Shown piece after piece: positions 53,839 through 64,000 of a stretch of 64,000 bases of DNA. Both the position numbers and the translations under genes were made by a program. Source of the DNA: Engraulis encrasicolus (Eukaryota; Chordata; Actinopteri; Clupeiformes; Engraulidae); NCBI RefSeq assembly GCF_034702125.1, contig NC_085869.1:49403197-49467196 (forward strand). Direction: 5' to 3'. The notes under the pieces were generated by a model. That model was not told the origin of the DNA and did not search any database. It was given only the letters and a program-made list of their open reading frames with translations. How positions within the stretch are numbered: position 1 is the stretch's first letter; every line of letters begins with the position of its first letter.

Positions 53839-53842
53839 ACAG
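53674..53842. repeat. (CA)n compound microsatellite
   Basis: CA-rich from 53674, then a long pure CA run up to about 53832. Confidence 0.95.
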
Positions 53843-53849
53843 AGCGCTG

Positions 53850-54680
53850 CAGTAGGGCAGCTGTGAGTGGCAGGCATGCTGTGCAGATTGGGCCATATCA
53901 TGAATACACACACAGAGCGGCGTGCTCATGAGCTGTGGTCCATGCTTAGACCAGGCAGGCCGGCAGGATGACAGGCATGGTGTGGAGACAGAAAAACAAT
54001 ATTTACCTGCAGTCTGGTCTGTGCATCCCTCTGTCTGTCTTTCTCTCTCTCTCCATCGCTCTGTCTCTCTATTACTCTGCCCCCTTCCCCTTTATTTTCC
54101 TCTGTCTATAATGGTCCTAAGAAGGACGGTGAGTGCACAGAAAAACAATATTTATAACTACCGTCTGTACATCTCTCTCTTTCTTTCTCCCCTTTTCTCT
54201 GTCTGTCTGTCTTTTCTCCATCAGGCGTTCTCACTATCTTACTTCATCCCCTGTGCTTCTGTTTCTTGATTTCCCTTTGAATAAATGTCTCTGTCTGTTT
54301 CTCACTCGTGAACTCTGTGTGCCTGGTTCTGTCTCTCCTCCTCAGTCTCCCTATCTCTCTCTGTACATCTCTCTATATCTCTCCTTCTGCCTTTCTGTTC
54401 TTTCGCTCCACATATGTTCAGCGTCATCTAAAGCCCAGTGGGGCTGGGTAAAGGGCACACTGAGGCAGAGGGTATTGTGTGGCGAGGTGCCCAAGGCTGT
54501 GCAGTACCAGTAAGGATGATTCACGGTGGAAAATGTGCCCAGTTTTGTTCTGTGAGGACTCCCATTCATCCAGGTCATGGCAGTCAGTGCAAGCCAAGTT
54601 GCAAGCAACTGCGGACAGATTTTATTTTGGAGTTTGATTTTATGTTGGAGCTTGAAAAAAATGCTTCACCTTTTTTAGAA
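53850..54680 (+). other. adcy5: adcy5 intron 1 segment, CT-rich
   Basis: CTCTGTCT-type pyrimidine-rich sequence at about 54030-54420. A phrase, CAGAAAAACAATATTTA, is repeated at about 53989 and 54139. No exon seen. Confidence 0.4.
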
Positions 54681-54689
54681 ATACATTTT

Positions 54690-54815
54690 TGGGACTTTTT
54701 ATGCCTTTATTTGATGGGACATTGTGAGATGGTGACAGGAAGCGAGTGGGAGAGATGGATGGGGGAGGATCAGGAAATAACCTCAGGTCCACAGCGTACC
54801 AGTCAATGCCCCAAC
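54690..54815 (-). mobile_element. SINE fragment, reverse copy
   Basis: CCTTTATTTGATGGGACATTGTGAGATGG and GACAGGAAGCGAGTGGGAGA are the inverse tail of the SINEs seen at 33415-33575 and elsewhere. Confidence 0.6.
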
Positions 54816-55285
54816 CAGGGCCTGTGTCAGTGTTACTTTTTACAGATTTAATTCAACACAAAGTGTATAATGACCAACTGGGTGTTAAATTAGACTGTCT
54901 AAGAGTTAAATTAACACTGCAAAATACTGAGCACGAGCTACAGTATGTCTCTGGAACACGGAGGTGGAGTTGTAGACCACACTCCTCATGATATAAGGGT
55001 CACATCAGTCATCCAATACTATGCATGCAGATATGAACTGGAGTGAGGGTCTTTGTGGGCATAGGATCCAGAGACTGAGGACTGCTTTGATGGTGTAGAC
55101 GCAGTTCAGCATACTTAATGTGATAAGATCTCAAGACCGAGACCAAGCTCCAGGAAGAAGTTCAGTTGCTTTCAACAGCTCATCTGAACCATGTCTGGTT
55201 TGTTTCTTAGCATCACCAATGGCTTGGCTTCACCAATTATGTGTGTGAGATCAATGGAGTTTGTTGAAGTTGTCTTCTGTGATTT

Positions 55286-55626
55286 AAATGTGCATTGTGT
55301 AGGATTGAAGACTGAGTAGGTATTGCCACACTATGGTGTTCATTGAAACTGGGCTGCATATTGTCAAAGCCTAGTAAATAATAAAACCTAATAAACTAAT
55401 ATTTACTAGGTTGATCAAAGTACAGTAAGTTTTTCAGCTAAAAATGTTTATTTCTGGACATTCAAAATGGCAGACATGGAGAAGATCCACCTTATCCTGT
55501 ATGAAAAGTGCAATTTTCCCAGTCATAATGGATACTTTGAATTTGATGATGGTGGTAAGTATTTGTAAGGTAACGTATTGGTAAGAATTGTGGAAATACT
55601 GAACATGTTACACAGTGCACCTTTAA
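55286..55626 (+). mobile_element. Dispersed repeat, GGTGCACTGTG-ended family, copy 2
   Basis: The left part AATGTGCATTGTGTAGGA and the right part TTACACAGTGCACCTTTAAG form inverse ends. The interior matches the copy at 19254-19600. Confidence 0.82.
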
Positions 55627-55742
55627 GCTAAGCTGCATCCTTGGAACTTTCTACAGTTGTGATTGAATGTATGTGTAACAGATGCCAACAAGGTTTTACA
55701 CCTGTGCTCTCATGCCAAAGGGTTGCTAGTGAAACGGAGGCT

Positions 55743-56258
55743 AACTAGCAGAGTTCGGTGTGGAACATTAGTAAACCTCCCTCCCAAAGCCTCAATACAG
55801 TGCGGTAGCATTGGGCTATCAGACCGGCCCTTTAGCTCAGCGTGCTTGTACTGTGACTCCCATAACCGAAACGTAGATGTAGATGACGAGGTGGCAGGCT
55901 CGAACCCAGAGGGACTAACTGTGCAGGAACACCTCTGTCACAGTGGTGCCGTTGACCCGGGATGGGAGTGAGGTTTAGGAGGCAGAGTGTAAAGGAGTCC
56001 AACTAGCAGAGTTCGGCATTGAAAGTTAGTAAACCTCCCTCCCGAAGCCTCAATACAGTGCGGTAGCATTGGACTATCAGACCGGCCCTTTAGCTCAGCG
56101 TGCTTGTACTGTGACTCCCATTGCTGAACCGATGTAGTTGACGAGGTGGCAGGTTTGCGCCCCGAGGAGGACGAACTGTGCAGGAACACCTCCATCACAC
56201 TAGGAGGTCGTGGGTTCAAGCCCCGAGGGGCGGACTGAGTCAGGGAGACCTTGGTTAC
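55743..56258 (+). repeat. Two-copy tandem duplication, 258-bp period, with tRNA-like boxes
   Basis: AACTAGCAGAGTTCGG...CCTCAATACAGTGCGGTAGC ...CCTTTAGCTCAGCGTGC occurs from 55743 and again from 56001, with small differences. Each unit continues into GAGGTGGCAGGYT. CCTTTAGCTCAGCGTG resembles an A box and GTGGGTTCAAGCC (near 56210) a B box, but no cloverleaf can be closed. Confidence 0.85.
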
Positions 56259-56375
56259 CTATATGCTTTCTGAAGATGAAGAAGTGCTAGAGGAAGTAAA
56301 GAACAGCATCAACATTTTACTTTTGACCCCAATGTAGCTGGTGTTTGTTACGGCACCCAGACTGGCACCCATCAT

Positions 56376-56483
<108 letters not shown>

Positions 56484-56804
56484 TGCAATTGGAACTTTCT
56501 GTCTCCCAGCCAAGGTTGGAGCCACTCTCAGCAGGAAGAAGGATTAGAGGTAGAGAGGCAGAGACAGACAGAGAGGGAGAGCGAGAGAGAGAAAGAGAGA
56601 GAACACTGCTGTACTGGTCCCCAGTGTTACATAAGGCACTTTGTGCATGCTGGTCTGGGATGCATGCTGGAGGTGAGGGGGAGGCTCTGGCGATTACACG
56701 GCATGGCTCAGAGGGCGACATTGTTGAAACGACGAAAGGGGACGATTATGTTGCTATTATGCTAACTATGGTGAGAAACAGGATTGTCCATGATCTTTAC
56801 CTCT

Positions 56805-56805
<1 letters not shown>

Positions 56806-56882
<77 letters not shown>

Positions 56883-56942
56883 TCTCTCTCTCTCTCTCTT
56901 CATCTGTCTCTGTCTCACTCTCTCTTTCTCTCTCTCTCTCTG
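56806..56942. repeat. (CT)n microsatellite with interruptions
   Basis: CT run broken by CACC, CATCTGT and similar short insertions. Confidence 0.95.
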
Positions 56943-57398
56943 TCCATGATTTCATCTGTCATCTGCTGAGTGATGGGAAAGGTTTTCTTGTTTTCCTGCT
57001 GCTTACCCAAGGAACAGCATCTCCATTTATAATGCAATCAGACTTTCTCAGGTCTACAGCTGTTTAAAAAAAACAAAATTCACTAGAAGACCCATGACTC
57101 AACCCTGATTCATGATGGATGCCAGAGAAGTTGGGTAAATGGTAATTTATCAGATTGCAGTCATTTTTGCTGGCAAAGACATTTGGATATTGTTGTACTA
57201 TTCCCCTAAATGGAGGCATTCCTGTCTGATCAGAGGTAGTAAATATGTAGTCAAGATGGCGCTCATCTGTAGTTTTTGTTTTTTGTTTTGCCTCCAGCGG
57301 TGCCTAGAAGGTCCTAACTAATCCTCAACCCTAATCACTAAACGCTAAACCTAAGTCCCACCTAATGGTCAACCCTAGTCCTAAACTTGACCTTAAAC

Positions 57399-57729
57399 CA
57401 GGGGTTGGGAACCTATGTCTCGAAGGGCCGTTTGCAGCCCTTGAGGCCTTTTTATCCGGTCCCCAATATAGTTTTAGTGTTATGCAACTTCACATGAAAT
57501 ATGACATATTTTGTAAAGGAAACTTAGAAAATACAGGTACATTTGCAATACAGTGAAGTTTTATTCAGGGGACCTAGAGAGGGTGGGGTCTATTTTAAAG
57601 GTGACTGCCTTCAATATAGGCCTAAAGTGCAGGGGTAAATCCTGGTTTGTGTTCATAATACGGCCCTCGGAGGACTTGGCCATTGGATGAATTTGAAGTG
57701 GCCCTCGAATGAAAAAGGTTCACACTTAA
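57399..57729. mobile_element. Decayed hAT-type element (CAGGGGTTGGGAACCT end)
   Basis: The left end CAGGGGTTGGGAACCTATG is followed by GCAGCCCTTGAGGCC. The right side GGCCCTCGAATGAAAAAGG is eroded. No target duplication seen. Confidence 0.6.
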
Positions 57730-58208
57730 TTATCAATATCGCATCTTGTTTGATTTTGGTCAACTCTAGGCCGCCAGACCTATCAGGTGCAGCCATATCT
57801 AGCCTGTGTATTAACCCGACCTTGACCACAACCATTACGTGGCCCTGCACCGTCATGTTACTGCATCAGTTAATGACACTCAGTGCTGTACATATGCTTG
57901 CTGCAGTCACAATGTGTATGGGTCATTCCACGTGAAATCAACAGGATCCCGCACACTTAGGTCTCAAAAAAATCTGAAAATATTACCAAGCGTACCCATG
58001 GTACTTAAGAGAATCTCACAAGGGGTTCTGGAGCTCTGAAAATGACACCCAAAATGATTTGTCAGACTTGTGAGGTCTTCTGTTCAAACACTGATAGGGT
58101 TTCCTTTCTATTTACTGCTTTTTATGAGAGTATTTCTACTTATCTCTACCAGGGAAAAAAAATCAAGAACCTATATTGGGTACAAATACGTCTTTTGAAG
58201 GCCTAAAC

Positions 58209-58566
58209 CAGGGGTGTCAAACTCAAATCGACAGAGGGCCAAAATCAAAAGCTTGAGCGAAGTCGCGGGCCAAACTCAATTTGTATATATTTTTTAACAA
58301 AAATGGACTAAAATTGCTCATGTTTAAATTCAACCAAATAGTTCAAATGTGCCTGCACATATTCTGTTGAATTTGAGTGTGAGCTGCAATGGCCTGGCCC
58401 ACTCATATTCCTGTGATATAAGCATTTTCATGTTCAACTCTTAATAAACTACACAGTTGTGGTGTATGAGGGCCACCTGTAATACACATTTGAAATGATC
58501 TCGCGGGCCAAATAAAATGGCTCCGCGGGCCAAATTTGGCCCCCGGGCCTGAGTTTGACATCCCTG
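58209..58566. mobile_element. Non-autonomous hAT-type element
   Basis: The ends CAGGGGTGTCAAACTCA and TGAGTTTGACATCCCTG are near-perfect inverted repeats. They are flanked by an exact 8-bp duplication GCCTAAAC at 58201-58208 and 58567-58574. GCGGGCCAAA phrases repeat inside. A truncated start of the same family follows near 58653. Confidence 0.95.
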
Positions 58567-59089
58567 GCCTAAACAGAGCACATCCAAAAACTGCAATAAA
58601 ATTTGTATCATCTTTGAGGGAATGCTATGACGATGCAGGATCATCCAGACCAGGGGTGTCAAACATACATACAGGCTTCGTGCCTGCGGCGAATCACACC
58701 CGTGAGGGTATTCCAGAACAACCTCACTCCCACTCGTGTCATATTGCTTAAGTAGCATTTATTAGTACTCTTTTTTTCACACACTTACAGACATTTCAGG
58801 GGACCCAATTTGAACTCCAGACGACCCCAAATTGGGTCCTGACCCCAGTGTTGGTGTACATTGTGCCGTCGGTTTCACTTCCAGGCACAAGTCGTGAACG
58901 TTACTGGATCTATACTGTTTCAGTGCAATGCAATCTGGGCACAGCGTTGTAATGAAAGCGCCATATGCGACCTGCATAATTACACCCACTACATATATGG
59001 AGTGTTGCTGTGATGTGAAGTTGAGACCCTGACACTTGTTGGTTGTTAGTTGTTGTTGGTGTTGGTGTTGGTGGCACTGACTAATTTCA

Positions 59090-59706
59090 ATACTATTACG
59101 ATGAATTGCGATACATGAATTATTGTGATGCATTTCGATATTCACTTTATTTTCTTTTTCACATTTGCGAACATTATACAAGAAAAATATAAATGAAAAT
59201 ATGAAAAAGCTACTTATCATTTTAAAAAGTTTAAACATAAAAATTATGGTGATTTGAAGCTTGGAAGCACCATCACATCATATCGTATATCATATCACGA
59301 CACTATATAATAGGGCTGGGACTCGATTAGAATTTTTAATCAAATTAATCTATAGGCTTTGAAATTACTTAATCGAATTAATCGATTTTTAATCGCGTGT
59401 AAATATCTGACGTGAGAACAGTGAAAATTGTATTTTTTCACATGGATTTTGAATAATGACAATAAATAAGCTTATCTAAAAATATTGTTCATTTTTAAAA
59501 GAAGAGAGAACTCTTCACAATTTCAGATGGCTGTTCACCATAAGACATAATACTGCCCTCCACTGGTCTAATCCAGAACTATAGCTGTATTATAGTGCGA
59601 TTAATTTTTAAAATCGCGTTAGTTAATTAATCTAATCGAGTGATTAATTAATCGAAATGAATGCATTAATGTCCCAGCCCTACTATATAAAATAGTTACA
59701 GCCCTA
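59090..59706. mobile_element. hAT-like repeat carrying a nested hAT
   Basis: Outer element with CGATACATG and CGATATTC near its left side and TTACAGCCCTA at its right end. It is related to 52907-53217 in inverse orientation. The left boundary is approximate. Confidence 0.6.
59311..59682. mobile_element. Non-autonomous hAT-type element nested in another repeat
   Basis: The ends TAGGGCTGGGAC and GTCCCAGCCCTA are perfect 12-bp inverted repeats. They are flanked by an exact 8-bp duplication CTATATAA at 59303-59310 and 59683-59690. AATCGATTAAT-type repeats occur inside. Confidence 0.96.
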
Positions 59707-59803
59707 TCCCTTACTGACATTGAGTGGTCTTATCAGCAGAGGATTGAGTGAGCTGAAGCGGCACCTCATCAGCACATTTGCAACGCCTCACTGTGTCAGA
59801 TGC

Positions 59804-59813
59804 TCTCTCTCTC

Positions 59814-59851
<38 letters not shown>

Positions 59852-59889
59852 CTCCTCCCTCTGCCCTCATCTCTCTCCTCCCCTCTCTC

Positions 59890-59924
<35 letters not shown>
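59804..59924. repeat. (CT)n microsatellite, interrupted
   Basis: Two CT blocks separated by CCTCCTCCCTCTGCCCTCAT. Confidence 0.95.
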
Positions 59925-60904
59925 GACGAGACCCTCCTACGGCTTAGCATATTCAAGGATGCGTTGCTGTGGCAACCGAATGACACCTTGGTAGCCCTTA
60001 GTTGCGAGATTCTTCGTAAACATGCCAGCCGTGTGGTGGGTGGTCAGAGGTGTGTGTGTGTCTCTGTGTGTGTCTGTGTGTGTCTGTCTGTCTGTCTATG
60101 GAGCAGAAAGGGGAGCTTATGCTGAAGCCTGGCTGGAAATATGTGCTGAAATATGGGGGAGTGTTGTGTTGGCAGGAGGGTGCAGACAGTGTTTAGGATT
60201 ATGTACTCCTCATGTACACCATGTCTGGGGTGCTGCTTAGTGGTTTGTGAGGGAGATGGACCCATTAATTTAAAATGATCTGTCTGAAATGTAGGCATTT
60301 TATTTCCTGTTATTATATTGATAATACCAGTTAACTTATTTGGATTTCTAATGAGGAAAATGCAGTAACCTCTTGTTCTCTTTGTCTCCTCATGTGTAAT
60401 GGTGGGCATTTACTATATTGTAGCAGATACTTACTCTGTGCAGCTAAAACCATAGAATTCTTTATGTGTGAACTTACAAGAATGACTCAGTAGTACCTAA
60501 CACTATATATATGAGGAGTTTGATTCGTGTTATCTTTGGTGTTTCCATGTGAACGAGAAAAGAGAATCCCTTTGTGTTCTCTAGCAGTAATGCAATGACG
60601 TGTCCAAAGCTGTTTATAGAGATCTCTTCACAGCGAGAACATCCATTCTGTGCTTTGTTTTGCCTACATGGATGGAATTGAAAGCTCGACGAGGGGGGGC
60701 GAAGTTAAATTTGGATCCAAAATTACAGTTTGAGCCCCGGTTAAAGTTGCCCTTAACCAGAAGTGCCAGAAACAAAAGTGATCATTACACTGTGGTTTGC
60801 ATCCAGGAACATCCTCCTCAGTTCTCCTGCCAGCGTCGTGTCAAGCAAAGAGTAGCAGAGATGGGAAGAAAGACAGGGACAGTTGGGAACAGTTACGGAT
60901 TAAC
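59925..60904 (+). other. adcy5: adcy5 intron 1 segment
   Basis: TGTGTCTG repeats at 60048-60098; otherwise nothing recognised. Confidence 0.35.
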
Positions 60905-61170
60905 ACACAGGCTAGATATGGCTGCAGCCTAGAGTCCCCCACCTGCCAGGGGGGCCCTGATTGGCCAAAACTTAAAAATGGCTGAATCAGGACAGGATGC
61001 AATAGGGACAAATTCATGTGTCGTGTTGAGTAGAGTTGGTAGACGTGTTATCCTTAATTCCTAGCTCGTAAACATGCCCGTACATACTATATGGTATGTA
61101 AATTTATCGGGAAATTTGTCCTCCGGGGGCCCCACAGCAACCTGAAGCCATCTTAATCCGGGGAACACTG
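60905..61170. mobile_element. Dispersed repeat, inverse copy of 44191-44465
   Basis: GGCTAGATATGGCTGCAGCC, ATCCTTAATTCCTAGCTCGT and CCATCTTAATCCGGGGAAC match the other copy in inverse. Confidence 0.75.
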
Positions 61171-62436
61171 GCCTGTGATAAGATCTTGAAACGTAGCATA
61201 GCGGTCTCGTTTGAGAGTTTGAAGTTATGACTGACTTTAGCCAAAGACTTGGGTCTGTGCTTTCCTCTCTGACACTTCATCTTTAACACTTGGAGATGGT
61301 TTACTTTTCTCTATATCTCTCATCTCACCACGATGATCTTGTGGAAAAGTCAGTAATTGTTTTCAGAATACAGCTGAGGTTAAAAAAAATGCTGCCAACA
61401 AGACTACCTTTGTGCAATACGTTTCCAGAACAGCAGCACTGATGTTCTATGTTCCTCAGTGTCTGGTGATTTCTATTGTCTTCTTGTAAGCAATTGGAGT
61501 TGTTTTTAAATTTATTTTTAAACCTTGAATTAGAGACGCCAAGTTGCACGAGACCCGCCTGGCTATTTCTGTGTGCAAGTTGGTGATTAATACAACATGA
61601 GCCTGACAAGGGAAGTGTTTGGGAGTAAACAGCATGTGCGGAAGAGCGCACCATGGATGAGTACTACCCTACCGCACATATGTCTGCGATCTGCCGCTGG
61701 CACAATATTGAAACACGGACACTCCGTGGCGTTTTGTTTGTATGTATTTTTCGTCTATAAATAACACGGCACCTCCATATTTCTGAGCAGCTGCGCGGAC
61801 TCTTTCAACCCAGCTCTCCACTCAGTCTGCTGGCTGGCGGTGGTCCTTGGCTCGACTCTGCGCTGGATGAGTTCCAGCCGGGCTTGGCGTATGGTGGGGG
61901 ATTGGTGTTGGGGGCTGGTAGTGGGGGAAGCTTGCCGGTGAACTACTATCTGAATCACGTTCAAAAGCAATTAGGCCCTTGTGTTTCTCGGAAGACCGCA
62001 GATGAGTTCCGCTTACGGCGGGTGTTACCCACATGCAGAGCTTGGACCCAAAAGACAGACACTTGCATAGCAAGTCCTTGTTGTATTGGTCACACATGGT
62101 CATGTTGAACAACAAAAGGATTTCCACCACTTCGGTTGTTCTAAGCACTATCTGATGTGTGGAGCATGTCTTAGCAATGTGTAATTGGCTCTCTCTGGAG
62201 CGGCATTAAAAACAGCTCCTCCAGACGTCTGGCTACTTAGTGTGGTGGTTACCCCATGCAGGGCAGAAAAGCTAACGCACTAGTAAGCACTAGTATTCAG
62301 AGTCAGAGTCAATGTCAGAGTACTTTATGTGGTCAAGCATCTATGTAGTAGGTGTTTGGCATAAAATATTATAATTGCCTTTGACAAGATTTCAATGTGC
62401 TGTTGAAACTAAACATACTGATATATTGTTGACATC

Positions 62437-62437
<1 letters not shown>
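61171..62437 (+). other. adcy5: adcy5 intron 1 segment
   Basis: No adcy5 exon 2 or other gene recognised. Open frames at 61755-62148 have no domain. Confidence 0.4.
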
Positions 62438-62475
<38 letters not shown>

Positions 62476-62502
62476 ATACACATACACACACACATACACA
62501 CA
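62438..62502. repeat. (CA)n/(CATA)n microsatellite
   Basis: CA run with ATACAC interruptions at the right side. Confidence 0.95.
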
Positions 62503-63013
62503 GTTGAACAACCAATACTGTAAATAGCCTATGGGAAAAAATCAAGGTTGAAAAACTAACTTATTTAAACTTCGGAGATTCCTATGGCTTTAATCCTTGA
62601 GAAAAAAGTACATAGCTACATAGGACTCCCCTTGAAGAATTGAAATGACCCAGGAACCCTTTTTAAACTACATGGTTCAATAACTGGGGGTTAACTCCGT
62701 GTAAGGGGTAGACCTCCTAATGGGGCCTACAGTGCATTCTTAGCAAAGCCGTTCTTAGCTATGCCAGCACGATGAAGCCATATTTCAAATATCTTTGGCA
62801 GTAAAGCTTTACTCTTGAATGAACCCGCGTGCAGGGGAGTGTGACTATGTTCCCACAGTTCTTTGTTAGTCTACTGTTAGAAGAGTGAAAACCTTGCGCT
62901 GGCGATTTTTTTTTCCCTCCAGTACCCAGACCAAGACCACTCCCAAGCCTAACATGTCAATAAAGATATTTTTTTTGTGAAAAATTATTGAAATTTGAAA
63001 AAAAAATGTAGAG

Positions 63014-63241
63014 CAGTGGTTCTCAACTTTTTTTGTGAATGGACTTAATCATAAGCTTGCCACACCCCCTGACCTCATCATAAGCCTGCTAACGACCCCT
63101 TAATATTAAAAAATGAAATGGACTAATGCCCTCCCAATGGCAACTAAGCACCACCCCTCTCCACTTTATCCTTCTCAACGCACCCTAGGGCTCCTCAATG
63201 GCCACTGGGAGACTGTAGAGCCTCCTTGATAAACACCACTG
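63014..63241. mobile_element. Non-autonomous hAT-type element (GGTTGAGAACCACTG family), inverse orientation
   Basis: The left end CAGTGGTTCTCAACTTTTTT, the inner CCAATGGCAACTAAGCACC and the right part CCTTGATAAACACCACTG are the inverse of the 31088-31256 family. No target duplication identified. Confidence 0.7.
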
Positions 63242-64000
63242 TAGACTGTAGATCTTAGAGCTCAAGTGGCTCTCGAGGAGATTTCCAGAAATTTAGTCAG
63301 CATTTTGAAGGCATGCTACTACCATAGAATATATTTGTAACATTTTAGGAAGCTAAACACATCAGAGCTTGTTCTGTCACTACAATAAGAGCTTGCTCGG
63401 TTCTTTCCGGTTGTCCTGTTGTTAACTAGCCATTGGCCTTGGCTTGGCTTAGGCCTGCTGCTGGCCATTAGCCCGTGAGGCTGCTATTAGCAGATTTGCT
63501 CAAGCTTAGCGGTGGGGGCGAGGGGGAGCCTTCCAGTCCAGGGGGGAACGAACAAACAATGCAGCCCAATGTCCACACGCTTGCTCCACAGTAAGTGTAA
63601 TCCATTAGTGATCAAAAGGTGGAGCATGTGAATTATGGAGGGACATTAAGCACTTAATCAGGCCAAAAATAGAGCCCACCTCCCCCCCACACACACACCT
63701 CCTCCGAAGCAGCTTTTTGCAATGAAAACGCCAGTAGTCCGCAATGCACTTCCTTTGACTTCTCAATTGTGTGTGTGTGTGTTTTTTTTTTACCTAAAAC
63801 GAATCTAAACTAGCCTAAATTTTCTTCTCATTTCGCAAGATGACAGAAAAAAAACCTGCCTCTTAATATGTGCTCTTGTTCAAAATTACAGAAGCAGTCT
63901 GCCTCTACAATGAGAGGAAATGGGTCTTCTCCAAGTTTGATTCGATTTCTTGCAGACTGAGGTGCACAAATGGCTGTTAAAACTGTAACATTAGCCTAAG
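63242..64000 (+). other. adcy5: adcy5 intron 1, last part in window
   Basis: Contains the left-over phrase GTGGCTCTCGAGGAGATTTCC, suggestive of another hAT remnant. Otherwise nothing recognised; the intron continues past the edge. Confidence 0.4.

Noticed and set aside
54133..54851. Overlapping frames of 126 and 137 codons
   Set aside because: They derive from CT-rich sequence and a reverse SINE fragment; no domain.

Overview
This window is vertebrate nuclear DNA, almost certainly from a ray-finned (teleost) fish. The genes are split by GT-AG introns, noncoding DNA is full of CA, CT and GA microsatellites, and it carries tRNA-derived SINEs, many short hAT-type elements with exact 8-bp target duplications, and other DNA transposon remnants. 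There are no operons, bacterial genes or CRISPR arrays. Most long open frames are low-complexity translations of microsatellites.

Three genes can be supported. (1) The 5' end of a STAM-family gene (stam2-like) lies on the minus strand, with coding exons at 2714-2753 and 889-973; the rest is off the left edge. (2) hacd2, a 3-hydroxyacyl-CoA dehydratase of the ER fatty-acid elongation cycle, lies complete on the plus strand. Its seven coding exons between 3588 and 14910 join in frame to 244 residues and include the catalytic Tyr/Glu pair. (3) The first coding exon of adcy5 (adenylyl cyclase type 5) lies at 24071-25021, plus strand. No further adcy5 exon was recognised, so 25022-64000 is read as part of its very large intron 1.

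Layout: 1-2753 stam2-like exons 1-2 and introns; 2754-3587 shared head-to-head promoter region; 3588-14910 hacd2; 14911-24070 hacd2 3' UTR, intergenic repeats and adcy5 upstream region; 24071-25021 adcy5 exon 1; 25022-64000 adcy5 intron 1, repeat-rich. hacd2 followed by adcy5 on the same strand matches the human 3q21 neighbourhood (MYLK-HACD2-ADCY5). The head-to-head stam/hacd pair mirrors the human STAM-HACD1 pair on chromosome 10.

The most unusual content is a set of four G-rich-ended elements, flanked by 4-bp direct repeats, at 7406-9079, 41082-43771, 48451-49652 and 51040-52858. One is a 2.7-kb near-perfect palindrome with fragments of a transposon-like protein gene. The other three carry arrays of a related motif of about 14 bp whose orientation flips between the two halves of the element. 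The three genes have unrelated functions (endosomal sorting adaptor, lipid elongation, cAMP synthesis) and share only location.
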